This document shows, piece by piece, positions 36,043-45,010 of a stretch of DNA of 64,000 nt (its first letter is position 1; each line of letters starts with the position of its first letter). The notes under the pieces are model-generated. The model had not been told where the DNA came from. It was given only the letters and a program-made list of their open reading frames with translations, and ran no database searches. A program made the position numbers and the translations under genes. The stretch is taken from assembly GCA_023395255.1 (NCBI GenBank), contig JAEWZN010000006.1:42468-106467 (forward strand), written 5' to 3'. The DNA is from Deferribacteres bacterium (lineage in GTDB: Bacteria; Chrysiogenota; Deferribacteres; Deferribacterales; Geovibrionaceae).

Positions 36043-36351
36043 ATGGAACAGAAAACCCGTTACGGTGTGGGTGATATTTTCAGGATTTATGACAGAGCTC
36101 TCGAATCCTACAGAAATGTCATCCTTGTCAGGATCATTATCACGGAAGAACACTTCTACCTTCTCAGCATGCACTCATTCGAACCGTGGAGCGAAAGGGT
36201 TCTCAGCACGAAGGACATATTCAAGAAGACTTCCCTCACGATTGACGAAGTAAGCTATCTTGCTGATTCTGTGGATATAACATATCTTGGCAATGCTTAC
36301 GAGCTGAAAGAAGAGTTTGACGGACTGCTCCTGAACAGAGTGGCCAAATAA
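36043..36351 (+). CDS. Conserved-looking 102-aa protein of unknown function
   Basis: A soluble 102-aa protein (MEQKTRYGVGDIFRIYDRAL...) with an AGAGGTG ribosome site 7 nt before the ATG and a good terminator behind it at 36391-36418. It is a single-gene unit. Predicted mixed alpha/beta, with no Cys and no membrane segment. I do not recognise the family. Coding signals make it a real gene. Confidence 0.75.
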   Translation: MEQKTRYGVGDIFRIYDRALESYRNVILVRIIITEEHFYLLSMHSFEPWSERVLSTKDIFKKTSLTIDEVSYLADSVDITYLGNAYELKEEFDGLLLNRVAK

Positions 36352-36390
36352 GCTGAAATAATTTTTCTGAAAAATAAAAATAGCGGTCAT

Positions 36391-36418
36391 AAAAGCTGTC
36401 CCACGGGGCAGCTTTTTT
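36391..36418 (+). terminator. Rho-independent terminator
   Basis: GCTGTCCC and GGGGCAGC pair (one G-T wobble) and a run of six T follows. It ends the 102-aa protein's transcript. Confidence 0.8.
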
Positions 36419-36544
36419 ATTATCAAGTTTTGTAAAAATCCCCCTTTACCCCTTTGACATACGGATTAATGGTAGTATAGTTGTCTTACGTATTTTATTT
36501 CACTTTTACGGTCCGGGAGGAAAGCCGGAGTAAAAACTCCGGCG

Positions 36545-36573
36545 GAGATTCTTCGCATACGCTCAGAATGACG
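36545..36573. repeat. Dispersed GTCATTCTGAGCG...AAGAATCTC repeat (minus orientation)
   Basis: Read on the minus strand it is GTCATTCTGAGCG, TATG, CGAAGAATCTC. It belongs to the same interspersed family as the copy at 393-423. A similar CTCCGCATACGCTCCGG fragment is at 55890-55906. Flanking sequence has a GCCGGAGT/ACTCCGGC hairpin just upstream (36524-36543 area). Confidence 0.5.
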
Positions 36574-36595
36574 CTCTAAGGGACTCTTTTCTTCA

Positions 36596-36780
36596 ACTCC
36601 AAGGACGGAGTTGCGCCGTGCGAAGCGAAGCCGTGTACACACCCATGGATGGGTGCGTGGAGCGCGTACCGCAGCGGATGCGAGGAACGCAAGCGCAACC
36701 AGAGCAGCAAGCGGTTTTACCGCGCAGGCTGCGAGTGAATAGAAACTGCATGGACGCAGGTTTCTGCGAACTATGGCAAA
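36596..36780 (+). promoter_or_regulatory. Hairpin-rich leader upstream of pncA-pncB
   Basis: Part of a 438-bp gene-free stretch (36352-36789). It contains two hairpins whose loops include CATGGA followed by a pyrimidine and G: CACCCATGGATGGGTG, and AGAAACTGC-ATGGAC-GCAGGTTTCT. The second ends about 20 nt before the pncA start. Base composition is more GC-rich than the surroundings. It could be a leader RNA or simply a REP-type repeat. I see no match to a riboswitch I know well. Confidence 0.4.
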
Positions 36781-36789
36781 AGGTGAAAT

Positions 36790-37419
36790 ATGACATACGG
36801 AAAAAATACCGCATTAATAGTAGTGGACGTTCAAAATGATTTCTGCCCCGGCGGAGCGCTGGCGGTCAAAAACGGAAGCAGGGTCGTTCCTGCTATCAAC
36901 TCTCTCATGGACAGCTTTGAGGTTATTGTCGGCACGCAGGACTGGCATCCTGTTAATCACAGCTCATTTGCATCAAACAATGAGGCTGAGCCATTCAGTG
37001 TGAAAACGCTGAACGGAATTAATCAGGTGATGTGGCCTGAGCACTGCATTCAGGGGAGCAACGGGGCTGATTTTCACCCTGATCTCCATGCTGATGCCTT
37101 CAATATCATTATCAGGAAAGGAACAAACCCTGACATAGATTCGTATTCCGCATTCACCGAGAATGACGGTGTGACAGTAACCGGGCTCAGGGGCTGGCTC
37201 AGCGAACTGGGTATTGAAAAGGTTTATATAACCGGCCTCGCCACGGACTTCTGTGTCCTGTACACAGCTCTGGATGCTGTGAAAGCCGGTTTTGAAACCT
37301 ATGTGATTGAAGATGCCTGCAAGGGTGTTGACTTCCCGGAAGGGAATGTTGTGAAGGCTGTTTCCGCCATGAAAGAGGCGGGGATAAAAGTTGTTCAGTC
37401 CGCGGATGTAAGGTTATGA
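36790..37419 (+). CDS. pncA: Nicotinamidase
   Basis: A 209-aa cysteine hydrolase that turns nicotinamide into nicotinate for NAD salvage. The catalytic triad is visible: Asp in VVDVQNDFCPGGAL, Lys in IIIRKGTNPD and Cys155 in LATDFCVLYT. Metal ligands lie in QDWHPVNHSSF (Asp, His, His). The conserved VMWPEHCIQGS region is present. The stop overlaps the pncB start by 4 nt, so the next two steps of the pathway are translationally coupled. An AAAAGGTG sequence lies just before the ATG. Confidence 0.95.
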   Translation: MTYGKNTALIVVDVQNDFCPGGALAVKNGSRVVPAINSLMDSFEVIVGTQDWHPVNHSSFASNNEAEPFSVKTLNGINQVMWPEHCIQGSNGADFHPDLHADAFNIIIRKGTNPDIDSYSAFTENDGVTVTGLRGWLSELGIEKVYITGLATDFCVLYTALDAVKAGFETYVIEDACKGVDFPEGNVVKAVSAMKEAGIKVVQSADVRL

Positions 37420-38867
37420 AATGCTCATACTCCGCCCTTATGACGGACTTCTACGAGCTCACCATGATGCAGGGGTTTCTGGAAAAAGATCCGGACAGAC
37501 AGGCGGTTTTCGATATGTTTTACCGCAGACAGCCGTTCGGCGGCGGTTATGCGGTTTTTGCAGGGCTTGAACCCCTTCTGGCTGCTTTGGAGAATTTCAG
37601 CTTCTCCGACAGTGATATAGACTATATAAGAAGCCTGAACTATTTTTCAGATTCCTTCATCGGCTATCTGAAAGATTTCCGTTTCAGAGGCGAGATCCAC
37701 TCGGTGAAGGAAGGCACGGTAGTGTTCCCCAATGAACCGCTTATGCGTGTTAAGGGAACCCTCCTTGAAACCCAGATCATAGAACCCCTTCTTTTAAACT
37801 TCATAAATTTTCAGACACTTATCGCAACAAAATCCGCAAGGGTATGCAGTGTGGCGGGTGATGCTTCTGTTATGGAGTTCGGTCTTCGGCGGGCTCAGGG
37901 CACAGACGGAGCTCTTTCCGCTGCAAGAGCCTCTTTCATCGGCGGGGTGAATGCCACCTCAAACGTTCTGGCCGGAAAGGAATACGGAATCCCCGTTAAG
38001 GGGACAATGGCTCACAGCTGGGTAATGAGCTTTGAGAGCGAGCTTGCGGCGTTTGAGGCCTTTGCTGCCATGTATCCGGATGACTGCATTCTCCTTGCCG
38101 ATACATACGACACACTGGCCTCCGGGGTTCCCAACGCCTTGAAGGTCTTTGCCGGGCTTAAAGCCGCAGGGCATAAAAACTACGGCATAAGGCTGGACAG
38201 CGGGGACTTGAGCTTCCTCAGCCGAGAAGCACGCAGGATTTTTGACAGTGAGGGCTTTCCGGATGCAAGAATCGTTGCCTCCAATGACCTTGATGAGTGG
38301 ATCATAGAGCAGCTAAGCCGCGAAGGTGCGAGCATAGATGCCTACGGTGTGGGCACAAGGCTGGTTACTGCGGATAAAGACCCTTCCCTGACCGGAGTCT
38401 ATAAACTGGCTGCAAAAGAGGATGACGGACGCTTTGTCTCCGCAATGAAGATAACCAACAACCCGGAAAAGATGTCCAACCCCGGCATAAAGAATGTGTA
38501 CAGGTTTTACGGGGAGGACGGAATGATGATTTCTGACCTCATTCTCCTTGAGGAGAGCATGGACGAGGTTGATGAACTCATAGCTGAGAAAAAACCGATC
38601 CGGCTCAACCATCCCTCCATCGAATATTCGTTCAAAACCCTCGAAAATTATGCAGAGGCGAGGCTTCTTCTAGGCAAAGTTATGGAAAACGGCAGAAGAA
38701 CGGAGCCCGGAACCGACCTTAAAAGCATTCAGGCGCACGCAAAGGCGGAGCTCTCTGCCCTGCACGGCACATACAAAAGATTTCTCAACCCTCACATATA
38801 TAAGGTGAGCCTATCCAACAACCTCAAAAAGCTTAAGATGTCCATAATAAAGGAACACATGGGCTGA
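37416..38867 (+). CDS. pncB: Nicotinate phosphoribosyltransferase
   Basis: A 483-aa enzyme that joins nicotinate to PRPP to give NaMN. Signatures of the family are present: SALMTDFYELTMMQGF at the N terminus, VMEFGLRRAQG, GGVNATSNVLAG, PVKGTMAHSWVMSF with the phosphorylated His region, GIRLDSGDL and ASNDLDEW. Length matches the pncB type found in many bacteria. It uses the product of the overlapping pncA gene. No NAD transporter or nadD gene is nearby. Confidence 0.95.
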   Translation: MKCSYSALMTDFYELTMMQGFLEKDPDRQAVFDMFYRRQPFGGGYAVFAGLEPLLAALENFSFSDSDIDYIRSLNYFSDSFIGYLKDFRFRGEIHSVKEGTVVFPNEPLMRVKGTLLETQIIEPLLLNFINFQTLIATKSARVCSVAGDASVMEFGLRRAQGTDGALSAARASFIGGVNATSNVLAGKEYGIPVKGTMAHSWVMSFESELAAFEAFAAMYPDDCILLADTYDTLASGVPNALKVFAGLKAAGHKNYGIRLDSGDLSFLSREARRIFDSEGFPDARIVASNDLDEWIIEQLSREGASIDAYGVGTRLVTADKDPSLTGVYKLAAKEDDGRFVSAMKITNNPEKMSNPGIKNVYRFYGEDGMMISDLILLEESMDEVDELIAEKKPIRLNHPSIEYSFKTLENYAEARLLLGKVMENGRRTEPGTDLKSIQAHAKAELSALHGTYKRFLNPHIYKVSLSNNLKKLKMSIIKEHMG

Positions 38868-38964
38868 AAAAGGCTTCATAATATTTTTTTTCGTTGAATT
38901 GGCGGCGGAAGAATGTTAAAGGCTTTAGTTAAAAAATGATAACTTAAAGCGGGAGAAGAGTAAG

Positions 38965-40203
38965 ATGGCAGAAAAGAAAGTCCCTTTTACCAAGCAGCAG
39001 ATCGAAGAACTGATCAAGAAATACCCTACGCCTTTTCACATATACGACAAAAAAGCGATTCTCGAAAACGCAAAGAGGCTCCAGAAGGCTTTTTCATGGG
39101 CTCCTGAGTTCAAGGAATATTTCGCTGTGAAGGCTCTGCCCAACCCTTCTGTGATGAAGGCGCTCAAATCGATCGGCATAGGTGCGGACTGCAGTTCACA
39201 TGCCGAGCTTCTTCTCTGCGATATGGCGGGCATCAGCGGTGAGGACATAATGTTCACCTCCAACGAAACCCCCGCAAGTGAATACCGGAAAGCAAAAGAA
39301 CAGGGTGCGGTAATCAACCTTGATGACATAACTCATATAGACTTCCTTGAAGAGGTTGCTGGCCTACCGGAACTGATCTGCTTCCGCTACAACCCCGGCC
39401 CTCTGAAAGGCGGCAACGCGATAATCGGCAACCCTGAGGACGCTAAATACGGCCTCACCCGTGAGCAGATGTTTGAAGCCTACAGCAAATGCAAGGCAAA
39501 AGGCGTAAAGCGTTTCGGCATGCATACTATGGTGGCCTCAAACGAGCTTAATGTTGACTATTTCGTGGAGACGGCGGTCATCCTCTTTGAGATGGCTGCT
39601 GAAATAGCTGAAAAAGTAGGCATAGAGCTTGAGTTCATCAACCTCGGCGGCGGAATCGGCATCCCCTACAAACCTGAGCAGGAAGCTGTGAACCTTGAGG
39701 TTCTCGGCGCCAAGATTAAGGAAAAATACGAAGGCATACTCTCTGCAAAAGGGCTTAACCCCAAAATATACCTTGAGTGCGGAAGGGTGATCACTGGTCC
39801 TTACGGCTACCTCGTGACTCAGGCTCTGCATGAAAAGAAGATATACAAAAACTACATAGGTGTTGACGCATGCATGGCAAACCTTATGCGCCCCGGCATG
39901 TACGGCGCTTATCACCATATAACGGTTCTCGGCAAGGAGAATGCACCCGCTGATACGGTTTATGATGTTGTGGGCTCGCTCTGCGAAAACAATGACAAGT
40001 TCGCGGTGGACAGAACACTTCCCGTTATCGAAAAAGGGGACATAATCGCAATCCATGACACAGGCGCCCACGGCCACGCCATGGGCTTCAATTACAACGG
40101 AAAGCTCCGCTCCGCAGAGTTTTTCCTCAACGAGGACGGCTCTTTTGAAATGATCAGAAGGGCTGAAACCCCTGAGGACTATTTCGCCACTCTCAGGTTC
40201 TGA
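38965..40203 (+). CDS. PLP-dependent decarboxylase, diaminopimelate decarboxylase-like
   Basis: A 412-aa fold type III PLP enzyme. The Lys that binds PLP is in EYFAVKALPNPSVM, followed by GADCSSHAELL, the phosphate-binding loop INLGGGIGIPY, and the C-terminal CENNDKFA in place of the CESGD of typical LysA. The overall pattern (FHIYDKKAI at the start, NPG, GMHTMVAS) is LysA-like, so lysine synthesis from meso-diaminopimelate is the best guess. The altered Cys loop leaves room for another amino-acid substrate. GGGAGAAG lies before the ATG; a terminator follows at 40214-40252. Confidence 0.82.
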   Translation: MAEKKVPFTKQQIEELIKKYPTPFHIYDKKAILENAKRLQKAFSWAPEFKEYFAVKALPNPSVMKALKSIGIGADCSSHAELLLCDMAGISGEDIMFTSNETPASEYRKAKEQGAVINLDDITHIDFLEEVAGLPELICFRYNPGPLKGGNAIIGNPEDAKYGLTREQMFEAYSKCKAKGVKRFGMHTMVASNELNVDYFVETAVILFEMAAEIAEKVGIELEFINLGGGIGIPYKPEQEAVNLEVLGAKIKEKYEGILSAKGLNPKIYLECGRVITGPYGYLVTQALHEKKIYKNYIGVDACMANLMRPGMYGAYHHITVLGKENAPADTVYDVVGSLCENNDKFAVDRTLPVIEKGDIIAIHDTGAHGHAMGFNYNGKLRSAEFFLNEDGSFEMIRRAETPEDYFATLRF

Positions 40204-40213
40204 GACAATCAGC

Positions 40214-40252
40214 GCCGCCTCTTCAAAAAAGGGGCGGCTTCATCTTTTTTTT
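40214..40252 (+). terminator. Rho-independent terminator
   Basis: GCCGCC and GGCGGC arms with a short A-rich loop, followed within 7 nt by a run of eight T. It ends the PLP decarboxylase transcript. Confidence 0.85.
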
Positions 40253-40367
40253 CAATCTCCCTTGCGGATGTTCATTACTCTGCTTATAATATAAGTATCT
40301 CCTTACGGCGACCCGTCACGTTGAACTTAACCTTGTATCCCGCTTTATTCTTTTGCGGAGGTGCACA

Positions 40368-40619
40368 ATGGGAAGCAGACATCACCACAACAGCCCCGAA
40401 TACCTTAAGAACATGTGCGATACCGCGGGTCTTTATGCTATGGCTCAGGAGGGTGATCCCGCCGTGGGCATGGAAATGACAGAAATGCTCATGGAAAAAG
40501 GCTTTGAAAGCGGGCTCTACTACAGCAACCTGTATCAGAACATAGCCTACGGCCTTCAGGGGCATGAAACGGAAAATTCCAGATACTGGAGAAGTGTTTA
40601 CGAAACCGAACTGAGATAG
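40368..40619 (+). CDS. 83-aa His/Met-rich protein of unknown function
   Basis: Begins MGSRHHHNSPEYLKNMCDT and has a GGAGGTG ribosome site 4-5 nt before the ATG at 40368; a TTG 15 nt earlier is in frame but without its own site. The product is soluble and predicted helical, with three adjacent His near the start and a Met-rich middle (MEMTEMLMEK). It could bind metal, but nothing confirms this. The gene is alone between a terminator and rsmE. Confidence 0.65.
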   Translation: MGSRHHHNSPEYLKNMCDTAGLYAMAQEGDPAVGMEMTEMLMEKGFESGLYYSNLYQNIAYGLQGHETENSRYWRSVYETELR

Positions 40620-40688
40620 TTTTACCCTTCGGGCGTTTTTCAGCTTAACTCTTTGACAGCCGATGTTTAAGGCAGTATCATCCCTAGC

Positions 40689-41384
40689 ATGAACATAATC
40701 ATTCTCAAAGAAAGTGAGCTGAAAGAAGGCAGAGCGGAAGTTTCGGGAAGGCGGCTTAAGCACCTGAAAGAAACGCTCAAAAAAAACGATGGAGATGAAC
40801 TTAAAGCAGGGGTTCTGGGCGGAAAACTCGGAACGGCACAGGTGGAACAAGTCGGCGAAGAAAAAGCCGTTCTGATGTTCACACCGGATAATGACCCACC
40901 CGCTCCCCTGAATGTACGCCTCACCATCGCTCTGCCCCGCCCGAAGGTTTTAAGACGAGTCCTTTATACCCTGACCTGTCTCGGCGTGAAGGATATTCAT
41001 ATATTCAACTCCTGGCGGGTTGAGAAAAGCTACTGGTCAAGCCCTCTCCTTGAAGGGATTGACGATTTTCTCATACCCGCCCTTGAACAGGCAAAAGACA
41101 CCATCCTCCCGACAGTTACCTTCCACAGACTTTTTACCCCGTTCATCCGTGAAACTCTGCCGGAAATCAGTAGAGATACCCTGCGTCTGGCCGCTCATCC
41201 TGCTGGCAGCCCTCTCAAATCAAGGCCTCAGGAGGCTGTGACCCTTGTTATAGGCGCTGAAGGCGGCTTTATTCAGAAGGAGCTGGACACTCTGGAGGAA
41301 ACAGGTTTTTCCTTCTTCTCCTTCGGCGAAAGGGTGCTGAATGTGGAAAGCGCAGTGCCTTACATTCTGGGGAGGCTTCTTTGA
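40689..41384 (+). CDS. rsmE: 16S rRNA m3U1498 methyltransferase, RsmE family
   Basis: A 231-aa SPOUT methyltransferase. The N-terminal PUA-like part is KHLKETLKKNDGDELKAGVLGGKLGTAQV. The knotted C-terminal part has ALPRPKVLRRVLYTLTCLGVKDIHIF, LVIGAEGGFIQKELDTL and GERVLNVESAVPYILG, corresponding to the SAM-binding IGPEGG and LG.RILR.ETA motifs of RsmE with several substitutions. It should methylate U1498 of 16S rRNA. Slightly shorter and more divergent than typical RsmE, so the target is likely but not certain. Confidence 0.85.
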   Translation: MNIIILKESELKEGRAEVSGRRLKHLKETLKKNDGDELKAGVLGGKLGTAQVEQVGEEKAVLMFTPDNDPPAPLNVRLTIALPRPKVLRRVLYTLTCLGVKDIHIFNSWRVEKSYWSSPLLEGIDDFLIPALEQAKDTILPTVTFHRLFTPFIRETLPEISRDTLRLAAHPAGSPLKSRPQEAVTLVIGAEGGFIQKELDTLEETGFSFFSFGERVLNVESAVPYILGRLL

Positions 41385-41440
41385 AAATTCCGGGCAATTT
41401 TTTTCAATCATTTTCAGCTTTTTGAGAGTATAATTCACCC

Positions 41441-42283
41441 ATGAAAGCGGGAGTGAATGTAACCTACTGGCACAAAGATTTTCTGGAAGGGTTTGAATCA
41501 TGCCGTGTCACTGACAGCAAGCATGCCTTCCCCAAGCATGTGCATGATGATATGTACTCCATCGGTCTGATGCACGGCGGCGGCTGCTACTGCGTGAGCA
41601 ATGCTGATTCAGACACGATAGTTCTGCCTGATGAAACAGTTTTCATAAACCCTTCTCAGGTTCACTCAGGGATTCCCCTCGGAAAAGGGCGCGCCACATA
41701 CACAATGCTTTATTTCAAAAATGAGCTTATGGCAAAACTGGCGGGGGATATTCTTGAGCGTCAGCCGTTTCACCCTGAATTTTCCGATATGGTGGTTTCA
41801 TCGCCTGAGGTGCACGGCTCATTTCTTAGCCTCTACAGCGCCCTTCTGCATTCCGAGGAGAGCATGGAGCTTGAGGCCGCGCTCACCGAGATCCTTTCAC
41901 AGGTTATCCGCGGCTGCGGAACATCCGGCAAATCCGGCGACAGAAAGCTGGTCCGCAGGGCAAAGGAGTTTCTCAGCGGCGATCTCTCCTGCAAGGTCAC
42001 TCTGGAGGATATGGCGGGGGAACTGGGCGTGAGCAGGTATTACCTTCTGCGCACCTTCCGGAAAGAGGTTGGCGTTCCGCCCCATGTTTACCGCACAGGC
42101 AAGCGCATCGAGCTTGCAAAAAGGCTTCTGCGTCAGGGTATGCCTTTTGCCGAGGCCGCACTTGAGACCGGATTTGCGGATCAGAGCCATTTCTCCAATA
42201 AATTCAGACAGTTCACGGGTTCAACCCCTGCGCAGTACGCTGATTCCTGCTCAGGGGCAATTTTCTGCAATACTCACGGATGA
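41441..42283 (+). CDS. AraC-family transcriptional regulator
   Basis: A 280-aa regulator. The N-terminal cupin ligand domain (HVHDDMYSIGLMHGGGCYCV; VFINPSQVHSGIPL) is followed by two HTH motifs: VTLEDMAGELGVSRYYLLRTFRKEVGVPPH and MPFAEAALETGFADQSHFSNKFRQFTGSTPAQY. It stands 43 nt before an EamA transporter gene on the same strand. AraC/EamA pairs of this type often control amino-acid or drug export, so the transporter is its likely target (inference). Confidence 0.92.
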   Translation: MKAGVNVTYWHKDFLEGFESCRVTDSKHAFPKHVHDDMYSIGLMHGGGCYCVSNADSDTIVLPDETVFINPSQVHSGIPLGKGRATYTMLYFKNELMAKLAGDILERQPFHPEFSDMVVSSPEVHGSFLSLYSALLHSEESMELEAALTEILSQVIRGCGTSGKSGDRKLVRRAKEFLSGDLSCKVTLEDMAGELGVSRYYLLRTFRKEVGVPPHVYRTGKRIELAKRLLRQGMPFAEAALETGFADQSHFSNKFRQFTGSTPAQYADSCSGAIFCNTHG

Positions 42284-42326
42284 AAAGGGGTTATCCTTGC
42301 CTCCTCACATTGAGGAGGACTGATTT

Positions 42327-43196
42327 ATGACCGAAAGACAATCCGCTCTGATGCCGTTTGCCGCCGTTTTTGCTGCGGTTATTTTCTGGGCGGGCTCATT
42401 CACCGCCACACGCATAGCGCTCACCGAACTGCCCCCTTCAACCATTGTATGGATAAGGATGGCATCGGGCTTTATCCTGCTTTTTCCCTTCTGCTTAAGG
42501 CTTTTTCCCAAAAAAATCACGATGGGGGAGATAAGGCTCCTTGTGCTTATGGCGCTTTTTCAGCCGTGTCTGTATTTTCTCCTTGAGGCGAATGCGCTCA
42601 GGTTCACCACCGCTTCCCAGGCCGGGGTAATCTCCTCCACAGTGCCTATGTTTGTCGCTGTGCTTTCTGCTGTGTTTCTCGGTGAAAAAACAGGGAAAAC
42701 AGCCATGGCAGGCCTTGCGGTTTCCGTTCTGGGTGTGGCTTGGCTCACTTTCGGCAGCGGTGCGGACGCAAAAGCGGCAAACCCCGCTCTGGGCAATATA
42801 ATGGAGCTTGGCGCCATGGTCTGCGCCGCAGGCTATATGGTGCTCACCCGCAGGCTGTCTGCGAAGTTTAATCCGTGGGTGCTTACGCTTATTCAGGTGG
42901 CCTCCGGCGTTCTGTTTTTTTCCGGCGGTGCGGCTGATGCCTTCCATGCGGAGTGGAGCGGATGGGTGATTACTGCCGTGGTTTATCTCGGAGTGTTCGT
43001 CACTGTCGGCGCTTTCGGGCTGTACAACTGGGGGATAAGCAAGATACCCGCCACAAGAGCGGCGGTTTTCATAAACCTTGTTCCGGTCTTTGCGGTTTTT
43101 ATGGGGTGGGGCATACTGGGCGAGTCACTGGGAGTTTCCCAGCTTGCGGGCTCCGCTGTTATCGCCGCAGGTGTTTTTCTGGCGCAGAAGAAATAA
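42327..43196 (+). CDS. EamA/DMT superfamily transporter
   Basis: A 289-aa membrane protein with ten predicted helices in two EamA halves (FAAVFAAVIFWAGSFTATRIAL; NIMELGAMVCAAGYMVLTRRLSAK). It typically exports small metabolites such as amino acids. GAGGAGG lies about 7-8 nt before the ATG. It follows an AraC regulator on the same strand. Substrate unknown. Confidence 0.9.
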   Translation: MTERQSALMPFAAVFAAVIFWAGSFTATRIALTELPPSTIVWIRMASGFILLFPFCLRLFPKKITMGEIRLLVLMALFQPCLYFLLEANALRFTTASQAGVISSTVPMFVAVLSAVFLGEKTGKTAMAGLAVSVLGVAWLTFGSGADAKAANPALGNIMELGAMVCAAGYMVLTRRLSAKFNPWVLTLIQVASGVLFFSGGAADAFHAEWSGWVITAVVYLGVFVTVGAFGLYNWGISKIPATRAAVFINLVPVFAVFMGWGILGESLGVSQLAGSAVIAAGVFLAQKK

Positions 43197-43247
43197 GAGA
43201 GTTTTTTTCAATAATTATATTTGATATATTCGGAAAATCCTCCCCTG

Positions 43248-43325
43248 CCCTCCTTTAATAAAAGGAGGGTGTTTTGCGTTTGTCTGCAATAACTTCCCCC
43301 TTTATCAAAGGGGAACCGGAGGGGG
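43248..43325. repeat. Paired C-run/G-run palindromes
   Basis: CCCTCCTTT-AATA-AAAGGAGGG (43248-43269) is a perfect hairpin followed by a T-rich stretch, and TTCCCCCTTTATCAAAGGGGAA follows shortly after. The form matches the element at 289-326. The first hairpin can also terminate the EamA transcript. Confidence 0.55.
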
Positions 43326-43380
43326 ATTTATAGATGTCGCCAACCAGAGGCTATTATAACAAAAGTTTCTGAAAAGCCTT

Positions 43381-44787
43381 CTACATCATATCCGCAAAGC
43401 TTATATCCACAGCCAGCACTCCGGCAAAGCTGCCCCCCGCATCCTTCACGGGCACTGCCACGGTGAAGCAGAAGTTGTCAGTGGCCACAGACCTGTAAAT
43501 ATCTGTTACGTAGACATCTCCTGTCTCTTTAGGTTTTCTGAACCAGTCCCTCGTGCCCCAGTCGGAACCGACGGAAAGGCTGTCATTGGAATCGCGCACA
43601 TTTCTGTTCCATATATTGGGCGTTATTTGTCTGCCTCTGGCATCTGTTATGTACGCAAGCTCTATGTAGCTGTTGCGTTTGATGAACTGGTTCATATAGC
43701 CTTCTATGGAGGAGGCGTTCATGGAGGTGACTTCTCTGCTTTTTGCCGCCTCCAGCGCAGCTTTTGCCGCCTTCTCGTGTGAGCCTGTGCGGAAAACACC
43801 GACTGAAACAAGGAGGTCATCGCACCCGTTGTTTATCTTATCAACTATGCCGTTAAGCTGAGTCGCCAGTGCTGACTGCTCCTCCGCGGCTGCGGCTATG
43901 CCGTCTATCTCGCCGACAACGGACTTCACGGTAACATCCTGCTCCTGTCCTGCTGCGGCTATGGTGTTCAGGTGTCTGTCAAGTTCGTCCATGTGGGTTG
44001 CCACATCTTCCAGAAGCTCCACCGCCTCCTCGCTTATCTCCGCCGATTTCTCGACAGATGAAAGCACCTTTCCCACGGAGCCCATTGAGGTTTCTATGCT
44101 GCTTTTGATGCTGTAGAGAATCCCCTCCACTCCGTTTGTGGCTTCCATGGACTGCTCCGCCAGCTTGCGTACTTCCGTTGCTACAACGGCAAAACCCCGT
44201 CCGGCCTCGCCCGCTCTTGCCGCCTCGATGGATGCGTTGAGGGAGAGCAGGTTTGTCTGGTCAGCTATCTTTTTTATCATCTCCATTATGGAGCCTATCT
44301 TGCCGGACTGCTCAGAGAGTGCTTCCATCTGGTTTTTCAGTCCCGTCACCATCTCTTTGACCTCCAGCATGGATTTCTCGGAGAGGCGGCTTTTTTCCAT
44401 GGCTATCCCTGCTGACTTGGTTATCTGCGAGGAAAACTGAGTGGCTTCCAGTGTGCTGTCCGACACATGTTCCACGGAGACAGCCATCTGTTTTCCTGCG
44501 GCGGCTATCTGTATGGCTTTTTCAGCCTGAATTTTTGACTGCTCTCCGAGGGATCTTGCCGCCTGATCAAGCTCAGGGGCAATCTGAGAGAGTGTAACGG
44601 ATGATCTTGATATGGATTCCACCGTTTTTCTGAGTGAGTCGAATACACTGTTTAAAACATTGCCTGTTTTTTCTGCGAATCCCCCCTTGAGAGATTCGAA
44701 CCTGCTGTTTAAGTCCCACCTGCCGGAGGCCATTCTCTCAAGCGGTTTCAGCAGTTTATCATGAAGCCCTGACGTAAAATTAAACAT
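43381..44787 (-). CDS. Cytoplasmic methyl-accepting chemotaxis protein with C-terminal Cache-like domain
   Basis: A 468-aa chemoreceptor without membrane helices. The signalling hairpin is intact: [40 protein letters not shown]. Uncommonly, the sensor lies after it. The last ~110 residues ([68 protein letters not shown]) resemble a single Cache domain, a fold usually found outside the membrane. The start at 44787 has AGAGG 5 nt upstream; a GTG two codons earlier overlaps that site. It should couple to CheA/CheW. The ligand is unknown. Confidence 0.88.
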   Translation of the reverse strand: MFNFTSGLHDKLLKPLERMASGRWDLNSRFESLKGGFAEKTGNVLNSVFDSLRKTVESISRSSVTLSQIAPELDQAARSLGEQSKIQAEKAIQIAAAGKQMAVSVEHVSDSTLEATQFSSQITKSAGIAMEKSRLSEKSMLEVKEMVTGLKNQMEALSEQSGKIGSIMEMIKKIADQTNLLSLNASIEAARAGEAGRGFAVVATEVRKLAEQSMEATNGVEGILYSIKSSIETSMGSVGKVLSSVEKSAEISEEAVELLEDVATHMDELDRHLNTIAAAGQEQDVTVKSVVGEIDGIAAAAEEQSALATQLNGIVDKINNGCDDLLVSVGVFRTGSHEKAAKAALEAAKSREVTSMNASSIEGYMNQFIKRNSYIELAYITDARGRQITPNIWNRNVRDSNDSLSVGSDWGTRDWFRKPKETGDVYVTDIYRSVATDNFCFTVAVPVKDAGGSFAGVLAVDISFADMM

Positions 44788-45010
44788 AATCACCTCTTTT
44801 CAGACCTGTACGCAAGATGCGTACCAGTTTGAAAAATATTACGCAGAAGCCCGGCGGGCGGCGAAAAGCCGGATTTTTGCAATTATTGCTACAAGGAAGT
44901 AACTGTTTGTGGTTAAAAATGAATCTTTTGCTGTTTAAATTATGGGCAGGTTGAATGTTGATGACTGTGAACTGTCATTAAACTATAATTCATAAAATAA
45001 GGAGGCGGAT

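Noticed and set aside
36618..36839. 73-codon frame before pncA
   Set aside because: It crosses the hairpin leader and the pncA start, with no ribosome site; the sequence is palindromic rather than coding-like.
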